From Microbacterium telephonicum (GTDB lineage Bacteria > Actinomycetota > Actinomycetes > Actinomycetales > Microbacteriaceae), in the NCBI RefSeq assembly GCF_003651225.1, contig NZ_RCDB01000004.1:62001-126000 (forward strand): 64,000 nt of DNA, given 5' to 3'. The notes under the pieces were generated by a model that saw nothing but the letters and a program-made list of their open reading frames with translations, ran no database searches and was not told the origin of the DNA. Shown piece after piece: positions 42,201 through 50,521 of the stretch (the first letter of the stretch is position 1; every line of letters begins with the position of its first letter). The position numbers and the translations under genes were made by a program.

Positions 42201-42726
42201 CCGCCGTCCGCAGGCGCTCGAGCTCGACCGGCGCGAAGGCCTCGCGCGGGAGGATGGCCACCGCGCCGCGCGCGGTCGACAGTCGCAGGAACACGGCGTG
42301 GGCGCTCGTGTCGACGCGGCGCACGACCGAGAGGTCGAGCTCGCTGCGACCGACGGCGCTCGTGAGCGACAGGGTCGCGCCGTCGAAGCCCGCGCCGAAC
42401 GGAGACCCCGGCGCGAACGCGCGGGCGGCCGACGAGCGCGTCATGGCGTAGACGACGGCGGCGATCACGCCGAGCAGCACCAGCCAGACCGCGACGAGGA
42501 CGAGCGCGAACGGGTCGCCCGTCGCGATCGTGAGCACCACCGCAGCTGCCGCGAGCACGCCCGCGACGACCCACAGCGTGATCCACGCTGGCCGGCTCAG
42601 TGTCCAGGCGACGTACTCGCGCGCGAGCACCCGCGGCAGCGCCGCGTCGGCGACGACCGCGCGGGCGCGTCCGCCGGCGTCCGCCGGGGCTGCGGAGGGC
42701 TGCGGGGCGGCGGGCTGCTCGTTCAT
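42187..42726 (-). CDS. YcxB-like membrane protein
   Basis: 179 residues: an Ala/Pro-rich cytoplasmic start, two membrane helices (~48-66 and ~72-93) and a soluble C-terminal domain (GFDGATLSLTSAVGRSELDL, TSAHAVFLRLSTARGAVAIL, PREAFAPVELERLR) that fits the YcxB C-terminal domain. Function of the family is unknown. CATACT on the minus strand (42734-42739) lies 7 nt before the ATG, and it is divergent from the lipoprotein gene 44 bp away. Confidence 0.75.
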   Translation of the reverse strand: MNEQPAAPQPSAAPADAGGRARAVVADAALPRVLAREYVAWTLSRPAWITLWVVAGVLAAAAVVLTIATGDPFALVLVAVWLVLLGVIAAVVYAMTRSSAARAFAPGSPFGAGFDGATLSLTSAVGRSELDLSVVRRVDTSAHAVFLRLSTARGAVAILPREAFAPVELERLRTAVSRG

Positions 42727-42770
42727 CCCGGGCAGTATGACAGAGACGCGCCCGCGGGTACCGTGACGGC

Positions 42771-43661
42771 ATGATGCCTCGCCGCGCCCACCCGGTCGCC
42801 ACGGCGATCGGGGTGGCGATCAAGGTGGCGGTCGCCGCGATCGCCGGCGCCCTCGGCGGCTGCGCGCCCTCCGCGGATCCGTCCCCGGGGCTCCCCGAGG
42901 GCGTGACGGCGCAGCTGATCCAGCTGCGATCGGACGTCGCGTCGCGTCAGGCGGAGGTGCGCATCGTCAACGGCTCCGACGCCGACGTCGAGGTCGGCGC
43001 GGTCTCGGTCGCCGACCCCCGGTTCCGCGGGGCCGCCGAACGGGTGATCGACCGGGTCTCCACGCTCGCGCCGGGGCGGTCGGTGGATGTGCGGGTGCAG
43101 CTCGGTCCGGTCGACTGCGCGGCGCCGCACGACGCCGAACCGACGCTCACCGTGCACGCCACACGCGGTGGCGCACCGTTCGCCGCGACCGTGCCGGTCG
43201 GGGAGGTCATCCCCTTCCTCACCGCCCTGCACACCCGCGAGTGCGTGCAGGAGGGCGCGGCGGCCTCGGCCGACATCGCCCTCGGCGCCCTCCTCCCGTC
43301 AGCGGCCGGGATGCCGGGCGCCCTCGAGCTCGTCGTCGCACCGCGGGCGGGGGAGGGCGTGCTGCGCATCACCGGCATCCGCGAGACGAACCTGCTGACC
43401 TTCGACGGGCGGGACGGCCGCGGCGAGTATCCGCTCGACATCGATCAGACCGGCGCGGACCGCGCCGCCGTCACGACGCCGCTGCCCGTGCGTCCCGCGC
43501 GCTGCGACCCGCACGCCGTGCTCGAGGACAAGCGTGGCACGGTCTTCCGCCTGCAGGTCGAGGTGGACGGCGTCGCGGGCGCGTTCGATCTCGCGGCGAG
43601 TCCCGCGCTGCGGGGCGAGCTGCTCGCCTGGGTCGCGCGCTGGTGCGGCTACGGCAGCTGA
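42771..43661 (+). CDS. Putative lipoprotein of unknown function
   Basis: 296 residues. The N-terminus is basic then hydrophobic and ends in a lipobox-like AGALGGCAPS with Cys31, so lipid anchoring on the outer face of the membrane is likely. The mature part is two beta-rich segments, each with a paired-cysteine pattern (VDCAAPHDAE / HTRECVQEG; ARCDPHAVLED / ARWCGYGS). No catalytic motif. TACCGT (42759-42764) lies 6 nt before the ATG. Confidence 0.75.
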   Translation: MMPRRAHPVATAIGVAIKVAVAAIAGALGGCAPSADPSPGLPEGVTAQLIQLRSDVASRQAEVRIVNGSDADVEVGAVSVADPRFRGAAERVIDRVSTLAPGRSVDVRVQLGPVDCAAPHDAEPTLTVHATRGGAPFAATVPVGEVIPFLTALHTRECVQEGAAASADIALGALLPSAAGMPGALELVVAPRAGEGVLRITGIRETNLLTFDGRDGRGEYPLDIDQTGADRAAVTTPLPVRPARCDPHAVLEDKRGTVFRLQVEVDGVAGAFDLAASPALRGELLAWVARWCGYGS

Positions 43662-43684
43662 CCCGCGCGCCCGGAGATCGCACC

Positions 43685-43700
43685 CGCACCCGCGGGTGCG
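43685..43700. terminator. Short palindrome between convergent genes
   Basis: CGCACCCGCGGGTGCG is a perfect 16-bp palindrome in the 41-bp gap between the lipoprotein stop and the SPFH stop. It could act as a bidirectional terminator; no U-tract follows on either strand. Confidence 0.4.
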
Positions 43701-43702
43701 GC

Positions 43703-45112
43703 TCAGCCCTCGCCGGGCTCGTCGAAGACCGGAGCGGCGGATGCGGCCGGCGCGGCGGACGCGGGTGCGGCGGGGGCGAGGCCCTGGGCGACGCCGCGAC
43801 CGGTCGCCTGACCCTGGATCACCTGACGCAGGTCGATGCCGGTCGCGGCCTCGACGGCGTCGAACGTCGCGCGCAGGCCCGAGGCCTGCTCCGCCGCGAT
43901 GTGCGACGACGCACCCTCGCCGGCGAGCACCGTGATCGACCCGACGTTCTCGAATCCGCGGGAGAACTCGGCCATCATCGGCACGAGCGCCTCGAGGGCG
44001 CGCTGCGCGAGCAGCGCCTCCTGGTTGCGCGAGAGCGCCTCGGCCTCGGCCTCGATCGCCTCGGCGCGGGCCTGCCCCGCCAGTCGCACGGCATCCGCCT
44101 CGGCCTGCGCGCGCAGCCGGGTGGCCTCGGCCTCCTGCGCCGCGATCTGCGCGCGGGCCTCGGCGGCCTTGACCTGTGCGTACGCGTCGGCGTCGGCGGC
44201 GCGCTGTCGCTCGTACAGGTTGGCGTCGGCGACCTTCTTGATGTCGGCGTCGAGCTGGGCCTGCCGGTTCTCGGCGCCCTGCAGCAGCACGTCCTGCTCG
44301 CGCTGCGCACGGGCGAGGGCCTCGGCCTGCTCCGCCTCGGCGCGCGCGCGGCCGACCTCGGCCGAGGCGGCGGCGGTGTTCTTGTCGAACTGGGTCTGCT
44401 CGATCAGGGTGGCCTCGTCGGTCGCGAGCTGGCGGGCCTTCACCTCGCGCGCGGCGTTGATCCGGGCGACGTCGGCCTCGCGGCGCACGCGCTCGACCTC
44501 GGTCGCGCCGAGGGCGTCGATGTAGCCGTTCCGGTCGGTGATCCCCTGGATCTGGAACGAGTCGAGGATGAGGCCCTGAGCGAGCAGGTCGCTCTTGATG
44601 CCTTCGGCGATCTGGTCGGACAGCTTCTGCCGGTCCTTCATGAGCTGCTCGACGGTGAGGGTCGCGACGACGCCGCGCAGCGCGCCTTCGAGCTGCTCGG
44701 TGGTGAACTGCTCGATCGCGCCGTCCTGCGACAGGAAGCGCTCGGCGGCGCGGCGGACGAACTCGGGGTCGGAGCCGATCTTCACGAGGGCCACCCCGCT
44801 CACGTTCACGGTGACGCCGTTGGAGGCCTGCGCCGTCGGCTCCATCTTGATCTGGCGGGCGCGCAGCGAGATCATCTCGGCGCGCTGCGTCAGGGGGTTC
44901 ACGAGGGCACCGCCGCCGGTGATGACCGAGATGCGGGACGACTCGCCGGTCGCGCTCTTCTGGCTCTTTCCGACGATCACGAGCGCCTGGTCGGCCTTGG
45001 CGACCTTGTACCAGGCGCGCACGACGATCAGCACGATGATGAGGACGACGATCAGCGCGACCACGCCGATCCCGATCAGAACGAACAATCCTCCGGCGGC
45101 GAACGGATCCAC
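43703..45112 (-). CDS. SPFH/flotillin-like protein
   Basis: 469 residues. One N-terminal membrane helix (~10-33), then an SPFH/Band 7 domain (~35-200; KADQALVIVGKSQKS, QFTTEQLEGALRGVVATLTVEQ) and a long Ala/Glu-rich coiled coil (~210-370; repeats such as AEAEQAEALARAQREQD), ending in a disordered Ala/Pro tail. Flotillins organise functional membrane microdomains and are cytoplasm-facing. The GTG at 45112 has GGAGAAG upstream; earlier in-frame codons give an uncharacteristic basic leader. Confidence 0.9.
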   Translation of the reverse strand: MDPFAAGGLFVLIGIGVVALIVVLIIVLIVVRAWYKVAKADQALVIVGKSQKSATGESSRISVITGGGALVNPLTQRAEMISLRARQIKMEPTAQASNGVTVNVSGVALVKIGSDPEFVRRAAERFLSQDGAIEQFTTEQLEGALRGVVATLTVEQLMKDRQKLSDQIAEGIKSDLLAQGLILDSFQIQGITDRNGYIDALGATEVERVRREADVARINAAREVKARQLATDEATLIEQTQFDKNTAAASAEVGRARAEAEQAEALARAQREQDVLLQGAENRQAQLDADIKKVADANLYERQRAADADAYAQVKAAEARAQIAAQEAEATRLRAQAEADAVRLAGQARAEAIEAEAEALSRNQEALLAQRALEALVPMMAEFSRGFENVGSITVLAGEGASSHIAAEQASGLRATFDAVEAATGIDLRQVIQGQATGRGVAQGLAPAAPASAAPAASAAPVFDEPGEG

Positions 45113-45263
45113 GATGTCTTCTCCAGTCAGTGAGCAGGCGTTCTCCGACCGTATCGTGTGCGGCGCCGCCGCCGCGCGGCGCGGTAGCACCGCGGGATGA
45201 CCATCGACGACATATCGGGATTTCCGTATACCGCTCGGGCGGCGGGACCCCTACGCTGAGACC

Positions 45264-45653
45264 GTGACCACGCCTCCTCCGCAGCCCCCCCAGCCGCCGT
45301 ACGGCGGCGGCGCGCCTGCCTCGCAGCCCCTCAGCCCGTCCGACGAGAAGCTCTGGGCCACCCTCGTGCACGTCGGTGGCATCTTCTTCAACTTCCTGCC
45401 GGCCCTCATCGGGTACCTCGTGCTCAAGGACCGCGGGCCGTTCGTCCGCGCGCACTCCTCGACGGCGCTGAACTTCCAGCTCACCATGCTGATCGCCGAG
45501 ATCGTCGGATGGATCCTCTCCATCGTGATCATCGGCCTGTTCATCGTCGCCGCGGCGTACATCCTGCGCCTCGTGTTCTCGATCATCGCCGCGATCAAGG
45601 CGAACCAGGGCGAGTGGTACACCTACCCGCTCAGCATCAAGTTCGTCAGCTGA
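45264..45653 (+). CDS. DUF4870 membrane protein
   Basis: 129 residues. A Pro/Gly-rich cytoplasmic N-terminus ([15 protein letters not shown]) is followed by the DUF4870 core: [40 protein letters not shown] and three to four helices ending [18 protein letters not shown]. The family is common in Gram-positives and of unknown function. TACGCT (45252-45257) lies 6 nt before the GTG. A perfect hairpin terminator follows 16 bp after the stop. Confidence 0.87.
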   Translation: MTTPPPQPPQPPYGGGAPASQPLSPSDEKLWATLVHVGGIFFNFLPALIGYLVLKDRGPFVRAHSSTALNFQLTMLIAEIVGWILSIVIIGLFIVAAAYILRLVFSIIAAIKANQGEWYTYPLSIKFVS

Positions 45654-45661
45654 CCGGACAC

Positions 45662-45703
45662 TAGAATCGAGGGATGCCGCCGGGTGCGGCATCCCTCTTT
45701 CTT
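45662..45703 (+). terminator. Intrinsic terminator of DUF4870 overlapping the glyS promoter start site
   Basis: GAGGGATGCCGC (45669-45680) and GCGGCATCCCTC (45686-45697) pair perfectly (12 bp, 5-nt loop) and are followed by TTTCTT. Immediately before it, TAGAAT (45662-45667) is a strong -10 that would start transcription at about 45674, inside the left arm. Read-through RNA from upstream carries the full stem, whereas glyS RNA would lack part of it. Confidence 0.72.
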
Positions 45704-45735
45704 GCGCGTTCGCGCATCCGACCATTGGAGCCACC

Positions 45736-47124
45736 GTGGCCGAGCAGTCCCGTCTCGACAAAGTCATCGCCCTCGCCCGTCACCGCGGGTTCGTGTTCCA
45801 GGCCGGTGAGATCTACGGCGGCTCGCGCTCGGCGTGGGACTACGGGCCCCTCGGCACCGAGCTGAAGGAGAACATCCGTCGGCAGTGGTGGCAGACGTTC
45901 GTCCGCGGCCGCGGCGACATGGTGGGCCTGGACTCGTCGATCATCCTGCCCAAGCGCGTGTGGGAGGCCTCCGGTCACGTCGCGACCTTCACCGACCCGC
46001 TCGTGGAGTGCCTGAGCTGTCACAAGCGCTTCCGCGAGGACACCCTCATCGAGGACTTCGAGGCGCGCAAGGGCCGTGCGGCCGAGAACGGCCTCGCCGA
46101 CCTCCCGTGCCCCAACTGCGGCACGAAGGGCCAGTACACCGAGCCGAAGGCGTTCTCCGGGCTCGTCAAGACCTACCTCGGCGTCGTCGACGACGAGTCG
46201 GGCCTGCATTTCCTCCGCCCCGAGACCGCGCAGGGCATCTTCGTGAACTTCACGAACGTGCTCACCGCGTCGCGGAAGAAGCCGCCGTTCGGCATCGGCC
46301 AGGTGGGCAAGGCGTTCCGCAACGAGATCACGCCCGGCAACTTCATCTTCCGCACGCGCGAGTTCGAGCAGATGGAGATCGAGTTCTTCACGCCGCCTAC
46401 CGAGGCGCAGCAGTGGTTCGAGCACTGGGTGGAGGCGTGCTGGGACTGGTTCATCGACCTCGGCATCGACCCGGCGAACGTCCGCCGCTTCGACGTGCCC
46501 GAAGAGGACCGCGCCCACTACTCGGCCGGCACCATCGACGTCGAGTACCGCTTCGGCTTCCCGGGCAAGGAGTGGGGCGAGCTCATGGGCATCGCCAACC
46601 GCACCGACTACGACCTGTCGAGCCACATCGAGGCGTCCGGACAGAAGCTCACCTACTTCGACCAGGCATCCGGCGAGACGTACGTGCCGTACGTCATCGA
46701 GCCGTCGTTCGGCCTCACCCGCGCGATGATGGCCTTCCTCGTCGACGCGTACCGCGAGGAGGAGGTGCCCAACGCCAAGGGCGGCACCGACACCCGCACG
46801 GTGCTCAAGCTCGACCCGCGCCTGGCCCCGGTGAAGGTGGCCGTGCTGCCGCTGAGCCGCAACGAGAACCTGTCGCCGCTCGCGCGCCGCGTCGCCGACG
46901 AGCTGCGCGGCAACGGCTGGGCCGTCGACTTCGACGACGCCGGCGCGATCGGACGCCGCTACCGCCGCCAGGACGAGATCGGCACGCCGTTCTGCGTCAC
47001 GATCGACTTCGACTCGCTCGACGACGACGCCGTGACCGTGCGCGACCGCGACTCGATGGGTCAGGAGCGCATCCCGCTCGAGGGCCTGCGCCCCTACCTC
47101 GCCGAGCGCCTCCGCGGCGCCTGA
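45736..47124 (+). CDS. glyS: Glycyl-tRNA synthetase (alpha2 type)
   Basis: 462 residues, class II. Motif 2 ([24 protein letters not shown] region) and motif 3 ([13 protein letters not shown]) are intact, and a Zn-type insertion shows CLSCHKRF paired with [12 protein letters not shown]-terminal anticodon-binding domain follows (~375-460; [18 protein letters not shown]). It charges tRNA-Gly. The GTG start follows TTGGAG; the leader is ~60 nt from the TAGAAT promoter. Confidence 0.97.
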   Translation: MAEQSRLDKVIALARHRGFVFQAGEIYGGSRSAWDYGPLGTELKENIRRQWWQTFVRGRGDMVGLDSSIILPKRVWEASGHVATFTDPLVECLSCHKRFREDTLIEDFEARKGRAAENGLADLPCPNCGTKGQYTEPKAFSGLVKTYLGVVDDESGLHFLRPETAQGIFVNFTNVLTASRKKPPFGIGQVGKAFRNEITPGNFIFRTREFEQMEIEFFTPPTEAQQWFEHWVEACWDWFIDLGIDPANVRRFDVPEEDRAHYSAGTIDVEYRFGFPGKEWGELMGIANRTDYDLSSHIEASGQKLTYFDQASGETYVPYVIEPSFGLTRAMMAFLVDAYREEEVPNAKGGTDTRTVLKLDPRLAPVKVAVLPLSRNENLSPLARRVADELRGNGWAVDFDDAGAIGRRYRRQDEIGTPFCVTIDFDSLDDDAVTVRDRDSMGQERIPLEGLRPYLAERLRGA

Positions 47125-47168
47125 GCCGCGCCGCGCGGCGGCCCCCGCGGCTTGCGCGGGGTGCCGGT

Positions 47169-47364
47169 GTTCAGAACTCCGGAGATCTGCGCTGCTGCGC
47201 CGGATGCCGGGCGTGCTTGAGCGCCCGAAACCTTCGGATCTCCGGAGCTGCGAACCGCCCTGCGATCTCGCGTCGTGTGTTCAGAACTCCGGAGATCCGC
47301 GTCTCCGTCCCGGGTTTCGGACGAGAGCGCGCGCGTGGACGGCGCGAACTCCGGAGTTGTGAAC
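47169..47364. repeat. 196-bp double palindrome (ACTCCGGAG family)
   Basis: Two units, 47169-47255 and 47279-47364, separated by 23 bp. Each begins GTTCAGAACTCCGGAGATC; the first ends GGATCTCCGGAGCTGCGAAC and the second GAACTCCGGAGTTGTGAAC. The alternating orientation matches the 119-bp family, but core and spacing differ. It fills the gap between convergent glyS and the methyltransferase gene, where it may block read-through. Confidence 0.85.
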
Positions 47365-47374
47365 GCCGCGCGGC

Positions 47375-48421
47375 TCACACCAGCCGGTAGAACCGGAACG
47401 CGGCGAAGCCCTCGATCGGGAGCACCTCGACGCCGGTGAACCCGGCGTCGCGCGCGTACTGCGCGAGCACGTCCGGGCGCATCACCGTGCCGGTTGCCAC
47501 GGAGCCGGGTGTCGCCTTCGAGTCGGGCAGGCAGAGGAACAGGCTGTAGCCGTACATGACCCGCTCGACCTCGTCGCCGTCCGGCGCGAACGTGTCGGCG
47601 ACGGCTTCGTCCATCACGATCGCGACACCGTCGGGGCGGAGGGCGGCGCGCACCGCCGCCAGCACGGCGACCGGGTCGGGCATGTCGTGGAGCGCCTCGA
47701 AGATGAACGCCGCATCGAACGGCCCCCGCTCGCGCAGCGCCGCACCCGCCGCGTGCACGAACGACACGTTCGGCGTCCCGGCGGCGTGGCCCCGGGCGGC
47801 CGCCAGCGACGGTTCATCCACGTCGACCCCGATGACCTCGGCATTCGGACACGCGCGCGCGATCGCGATCGACGACCACCCGTGTCCGCAGCCGATGTCG
47901 GCGATGCGCGCACCGCGTCGCGAGAGCACCGCCCCGACCGACGGCACTCCCGCCAGCGCGCCGGCGAGCTCCCGCTCGAACCACGGACGGTTGACGTCGC
48001 CCTGGGCGTCGCGGGCGTCATCGCCGAACTGCGCCCACGTGACGCCACCGCCGTCGCGGTACGCGGTGAGAAGTTCCGGCATCCGGGCGGCCGCCGCCTG
48101 CACCATGCGCGTCAGCGGTGCCGTGAATCGAAGGCTGTCGGCGTCGAGCAGCACGTCGGCGTGCGCGGCCGGCAGCACGAAGCGTCCGTCGTCGTCGACG
48201 CGCAGGATGCCGGCGACCGCCTGCTGCTCGAGCCACTCGCGGGCGTAGCGCACGTGCATGCCCGATGCCTCGGCGAACGCCTCGACGCTCCAGGCGGTGC
48301 CGCTGCCGAGCGTGCGGTAGAGCCCGAGTCGGTCGCCGACGTAGATCGACATCGTCTCGAATGCGCCGAGCACCGCGCCGAACACGCGCTCGGCGAAGGC
48401 GTCGGCATCCGCGTCGTCCAT
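47375..48421 (-). CDS. Class I methyltransferase with N-terminal winged-helix domain
   Basis: 348 residues. The first ~90 residues form a dimerisation/winged-helix region as in small-molecule O-methyltransferases (MSIYVGDRLGLYRTL, WLEQQAVAGILRVDDDG). The SAM domain has IADIGCGHGWSSIAIA, EVIGVDVDEPSL and FEALHDMPDPVAVL. Substrate unknown; Rv2258c-like proteins are the nearest group I can name. A ribosome site GAGGGGG precedes the ATG. It is convergent with glyS. Confidence 0.83.
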   Translation of the reverse strand: MDDADADAFAERVFGAVLGAFETMSIYVGDRLGLYRTLGSGTAWSVEAFAEASGMHVRYAREWLEQQAVAGILRVDDDGRFVLPAAHADVLLDADSLRFTAPLTRMVQAAAARMPELLTAYRDGGGVTWAQFGDDARDAQGDVNRPWFERELAGALAGVPSVGAVLSRRGARIADIGCGHGWSSIAIARACPNAEVIGVDVDEPSLAAARGHAAGTPNVSFVHAAGAALRERGPFDAAFIFEALHDMPDPVAVLAAVRAALRPDGVAIVMDEAVADTFAPDGDEVERVMYGYSLFLCLPDSKATPGSVATGTVMRPDVLAQYARDAGFTGVEVLPIEGFAAFRFYRLV

Positions 48422-48480
48422 GGCGCACCCCCTCGGGCCATCGCTCGCGATCGTACGCCCGCGACGCTACGCCGTGGGGT

Positions 48481-48909
48481 TCAGTCGAGCACGGTGAACT
48501 CGGCGTAGCCCTGGCCGCCGGCGACGACCTCGTCGTAGGCATGCTGAAACAGGGTGCGGAGGGCGTCGAGGTCGTTGCGCTCGAGGTCCTTCAGGTACAC
48601 GCAGCCCTTGCCCCGCGTGTGCGGGCCGAGCCGGGCGAGGGCGTCCTCGTGCTCCTCGACGTTGTCGAGCACGTACAGGGTGGAGGCGGTCGTGCGGGCC
48701 GCGAACCCGAGGATCGGCGACTCGCCGCTCGTACCGGTCGGGTAGGTGTAGCGGCACGTGCCGAAACCGACGATGCTCCCCGACCACATCTCCGGCTCGC
48801 GTCCGGTCACCTCGCGCATGAGCCCGATGAGGGTCTGCGCGTCGCGGCGGCGTACCGCCGGGGTCACCTGCGCGAGGTACTCGTCGACGACGACTCCGGT
48901 CTTCTGCAT
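48481..48909 (-). CDS. DUF1801 (YdhG-like) protein
   Basis: 142 residues. The pattern VDEYLAQVTPAVRRRDAQTLIGLMREVTG, then MWSGSIVGFGTCRYTY and LGPHTRGKGCVYLKDLERND is that of the DUF1801/YdhG superfamily of small soluble proteins with unsettled function. Minus-strand CACGAT lies 6 nt before the ATG as a weak -10. It is separated from the downstream glycosylase gene by a 119-bp repeat element. Confidence 0.85.
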   Translation of the reverse strand: MQKTGVVVDEYLAQVTPAVRRRDAQTLIGLMREVTGREPEMWSGSIVGFGTCRYTYPTGTSGESPILGFAARTTASTLYVLDNVEEHEDALARLGPHTRGKGCVYLKDLERNDLDALRTLFQHAYDEVVAGGQGYAEFTVLD

Positions 48910-48992
48910 GGCTCCATCGTGACACCCGGATGCCGGCGGCGACAGCGCCGCATCGGTGCGAGCTGAGGTGACGGCGGCGGCTCCCCAGCATC

Positions 48993-49111
48993 TGTGTCAC
49001 GCGAAGTGTGGGTGCGCAGCCCGCGGGGCGACCGTTCGCGGGACATGCCCGGCATCCATGTCACGCAGAATGCGGGTGCGGGCGGTCCCGGCCGGCCGTT
49101 CGTGTGACATG
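48993..49111. repeat. 119-bp double palindrome (GTCACRCGA family), copy 3
   Basis: Units 48993-49047 and 49057-49111, once more 55 + 9 + 55 bp. Unit 1 runs TGTGTCACGCGAAGTG to CGTTCGCGGGACATG; unit 2 runs CATGTCACGCAGAATGCG to CGTTCGTGTGACATG. Interiors differ from the other copies, so geometry and termini are what is conserved. Confidence 0.9.
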
Positions 49112-49161
49112 CCGACTGCGACTCTGCGTCGCCGCGAGGTCGCGGGCGGCCCCGCCGGTGA

Positions 49162-49728
49162 TCAGCCCTTTGCGGCGGCCTTCGCGGCGCGCTTGTACTC
49201 GCGCACCTTCGTCAGCGACTCGGGCGAGACGATGTCGGCGACCGAGCGGAACGACCCCTCCTCGCCGTACGCGCCGGCGGCCTCGCGCCAGCCGGCGCCC
49301 GTGAAGCCGTACTGCTTGCCCAGCAGCGCGAGGAAGATCTTCGCCTTCTGGTCGCCGAATCCGGGTAGCGCCTTCAGGCGCTTCAGCACCGTCGGGCCGT
49401 CGGGGTCGCCGTCGGTCCACAGCGCCGCCGCGTTGCCACCCCAGTCGTCCACGAGCGCCTGGCACAGCGCCTGCACGCGACCCGCCATCGAGCCGGGAAA
49501 GCGGTGCACCGCCGGCGTCTGCCGGAACACCTCGGTGAACGCGTCGGGGTCGTACCCCGCGATCTGCTCCGCGTCGAGCCCACCCGTTCGCTCCCGGATC
49601 TTCAAGGGGCCGCCGAACGCGGTCTCCATCGCGATCTGCTGGTCGAGCAGCATCCCGACGAGCAGCGCGAGCGGGCTCTCGGTCAGCAGCGCGTCGGCGT
49701 CGGCGTCGTCGGTGATGTGCAGGGCCAT
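49162..49728 (-). CDS. HhH-GPD-family base-excision DNA glycosylase
   Basis: 188 residues. LALLVGMLLDQQIAMETAFG and the helix-hairpin-helix LKALPGFGDQKAKIFLALLG (~120-140) mark the HhH-GPD superfamily. The length matches the small Rv-type HhH-GPD proteins of actinobacteria. It would remove a damaged base from DNA; the lesion is unknown. The ATG at 49728 is preceded by minus-strand GAGACT at 6 nt. It is divergent from the toxin-antitoxin operon. Confidence 0.83.
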   Translation of the reverse strand: MALHITDDADADALLTESPLALLVGMLLDQQIAMETAFGGPLKIRERTGGLDAEQIAGYDPDAFTEVFRQTPAVHRFPGSMAGRVQALCQALVDDWGGNAAALWTDGDPDGPTVLKRLKALPGFGDQKAKIFLALLGKQYGFTGAGWREAAGAYGEEGSFRSVADIVSPESLTKVREYKRAAKAAAKG

Positions 49729-49772
49729 GGGTCCAGTCTCGCATCGGGAAAGAAGATGCGAGTGCATGCGTT

Positions 49773-49791
49773 CAGCATGCAGCGTATGCTG
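49773..49791. promoter_or_regulatory. Operator/promoter of the toxin-antitoxin operon
   Basis: CAGCAT (49773-49778) and ATGCTG (49786-49791) form an inverted repeat. TATGCT (49785-49790), the -10 element 6 nt before the antitoxin ATG, lies inside the right arm. Further GCATG copies flank it (49764, 49795). This suits autorepression by a ribbon-helix-helix antitoxin. Confidence 0.65.
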
Positions 49792-49796
49792 GTTGC

Positions 49797-50021
49797 ATGA
49801 CAACGATCCAGGTTCGCAACGTCTCCGAGGAGACGAGTCGTGCGCTCAAGGCGAAGGCTGCGCTCGAGGGCCGCTCGCTGAGCGACTATCTGCTGCGCGA
49901 ACTCGACCGGCTGGCGACGCGTCCGAGCCGGGCCGAACTGTTGGAACGGATCGCCGGCCGGGGCGTCGCCACGCTCGAACCGGCGGCACAGGTGCTCGCC
50001 GAGCAGCGCCCCGGTCGATGA
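49797..50021 (+). CDS. FitA/VapB-type ribbon-helix-helix antitoxin
   Basis: 74 residues. MTTIQVRNVSEETSRALKAK followed by EGRSLSDYLLRELDRLA is a FitA-like ribbon-helix-helix DNA-binding fold; the C-terminal ~25 residues would wrap the toxin. The transcript looks leaderless from TATGCT. Its stop overlaps the PIN toxin ATG by 4 bp, the normal antitoxin-first layout. It should repress its own operon. Confidence 0.9.
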   Translation: MTTIQVRNVSEETSRALKAKAALEGRSLSDYLLRELDRLATRPSRAELLERIAGRGVATLEPAAQVLAEQRPGR

Positions 50022-50401
50022 CGCTCGTCGTCGACGCATCTGCGGTCGCCGAGATCCTGTTCGGAACCGCAGCCGGGCGACGAGCGGCCGCGCTGCTCGG
50101 CGGGCACGAGCTTGTGGCCCCGCAGCACCTCACAGCCGAAGTCGCCTCCGTCATCCGCGGATGGTCGCTCAGCCGGCAGATCACCGATGAGCAGGCGTTG
50201 CGTGCGTTCGGTGAGTTCGACGCGCTCGGTGTAGAGCAGGTGCCGATGATGTCCATACTGCCCGCCGTGCATGCGCTGCGGCACAATCTCAGCGCCTATG
50301 ACGCCATGTACGTCGTGCTCGCCCGGGCGGCCCAGTGCTCACTGCTGACCCTCGACGCTCGCCTCGCCGCATCCGCTCCGGATTGCGCGCTGCTGCCGTA
50401 A
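50018..50401 (+). CDS. vapC: VapC-type PIN-domain ribonuclease toxin
   Basis: 127 residues. The PIN acidic residues are present: Asp in TLVVDASAVAEILFG with its Glu, the central Glu in LTAEVASVIRG, Asp in LSAYDAMYVVLA and Asp in LLTLDARLA. It would cut tRNA or rRNA when freed from the antitoxin. The ATG start lies in the ATGA overlap with the antitoxin stop. All catalytic positions look intact, so the pair is probably functional. Confidence 0.9.
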   Translation: MTLVVDASAVAEILFGTAAGRRAAALLGGHELVAPQHLTAEVASVIRGWSLSRQITDEQALRAFGEFDALGVEQVPMMSILPAVHALRHNLSAYDAMYVVLARAAQCSLLTLDARLAASAPDCALLP

Positions 50402-50521
50402 CTCTCCGCTCGGTCAGATGAGGATCCCCTCGGGTAGCCAGACCAGGGGAGCCACCGCAGCGCGGGTGGTCGCCGCGGCCGACGCCGGCCGCATCCGCGC
50501 GACCGATGGGAGGATGGGCTC

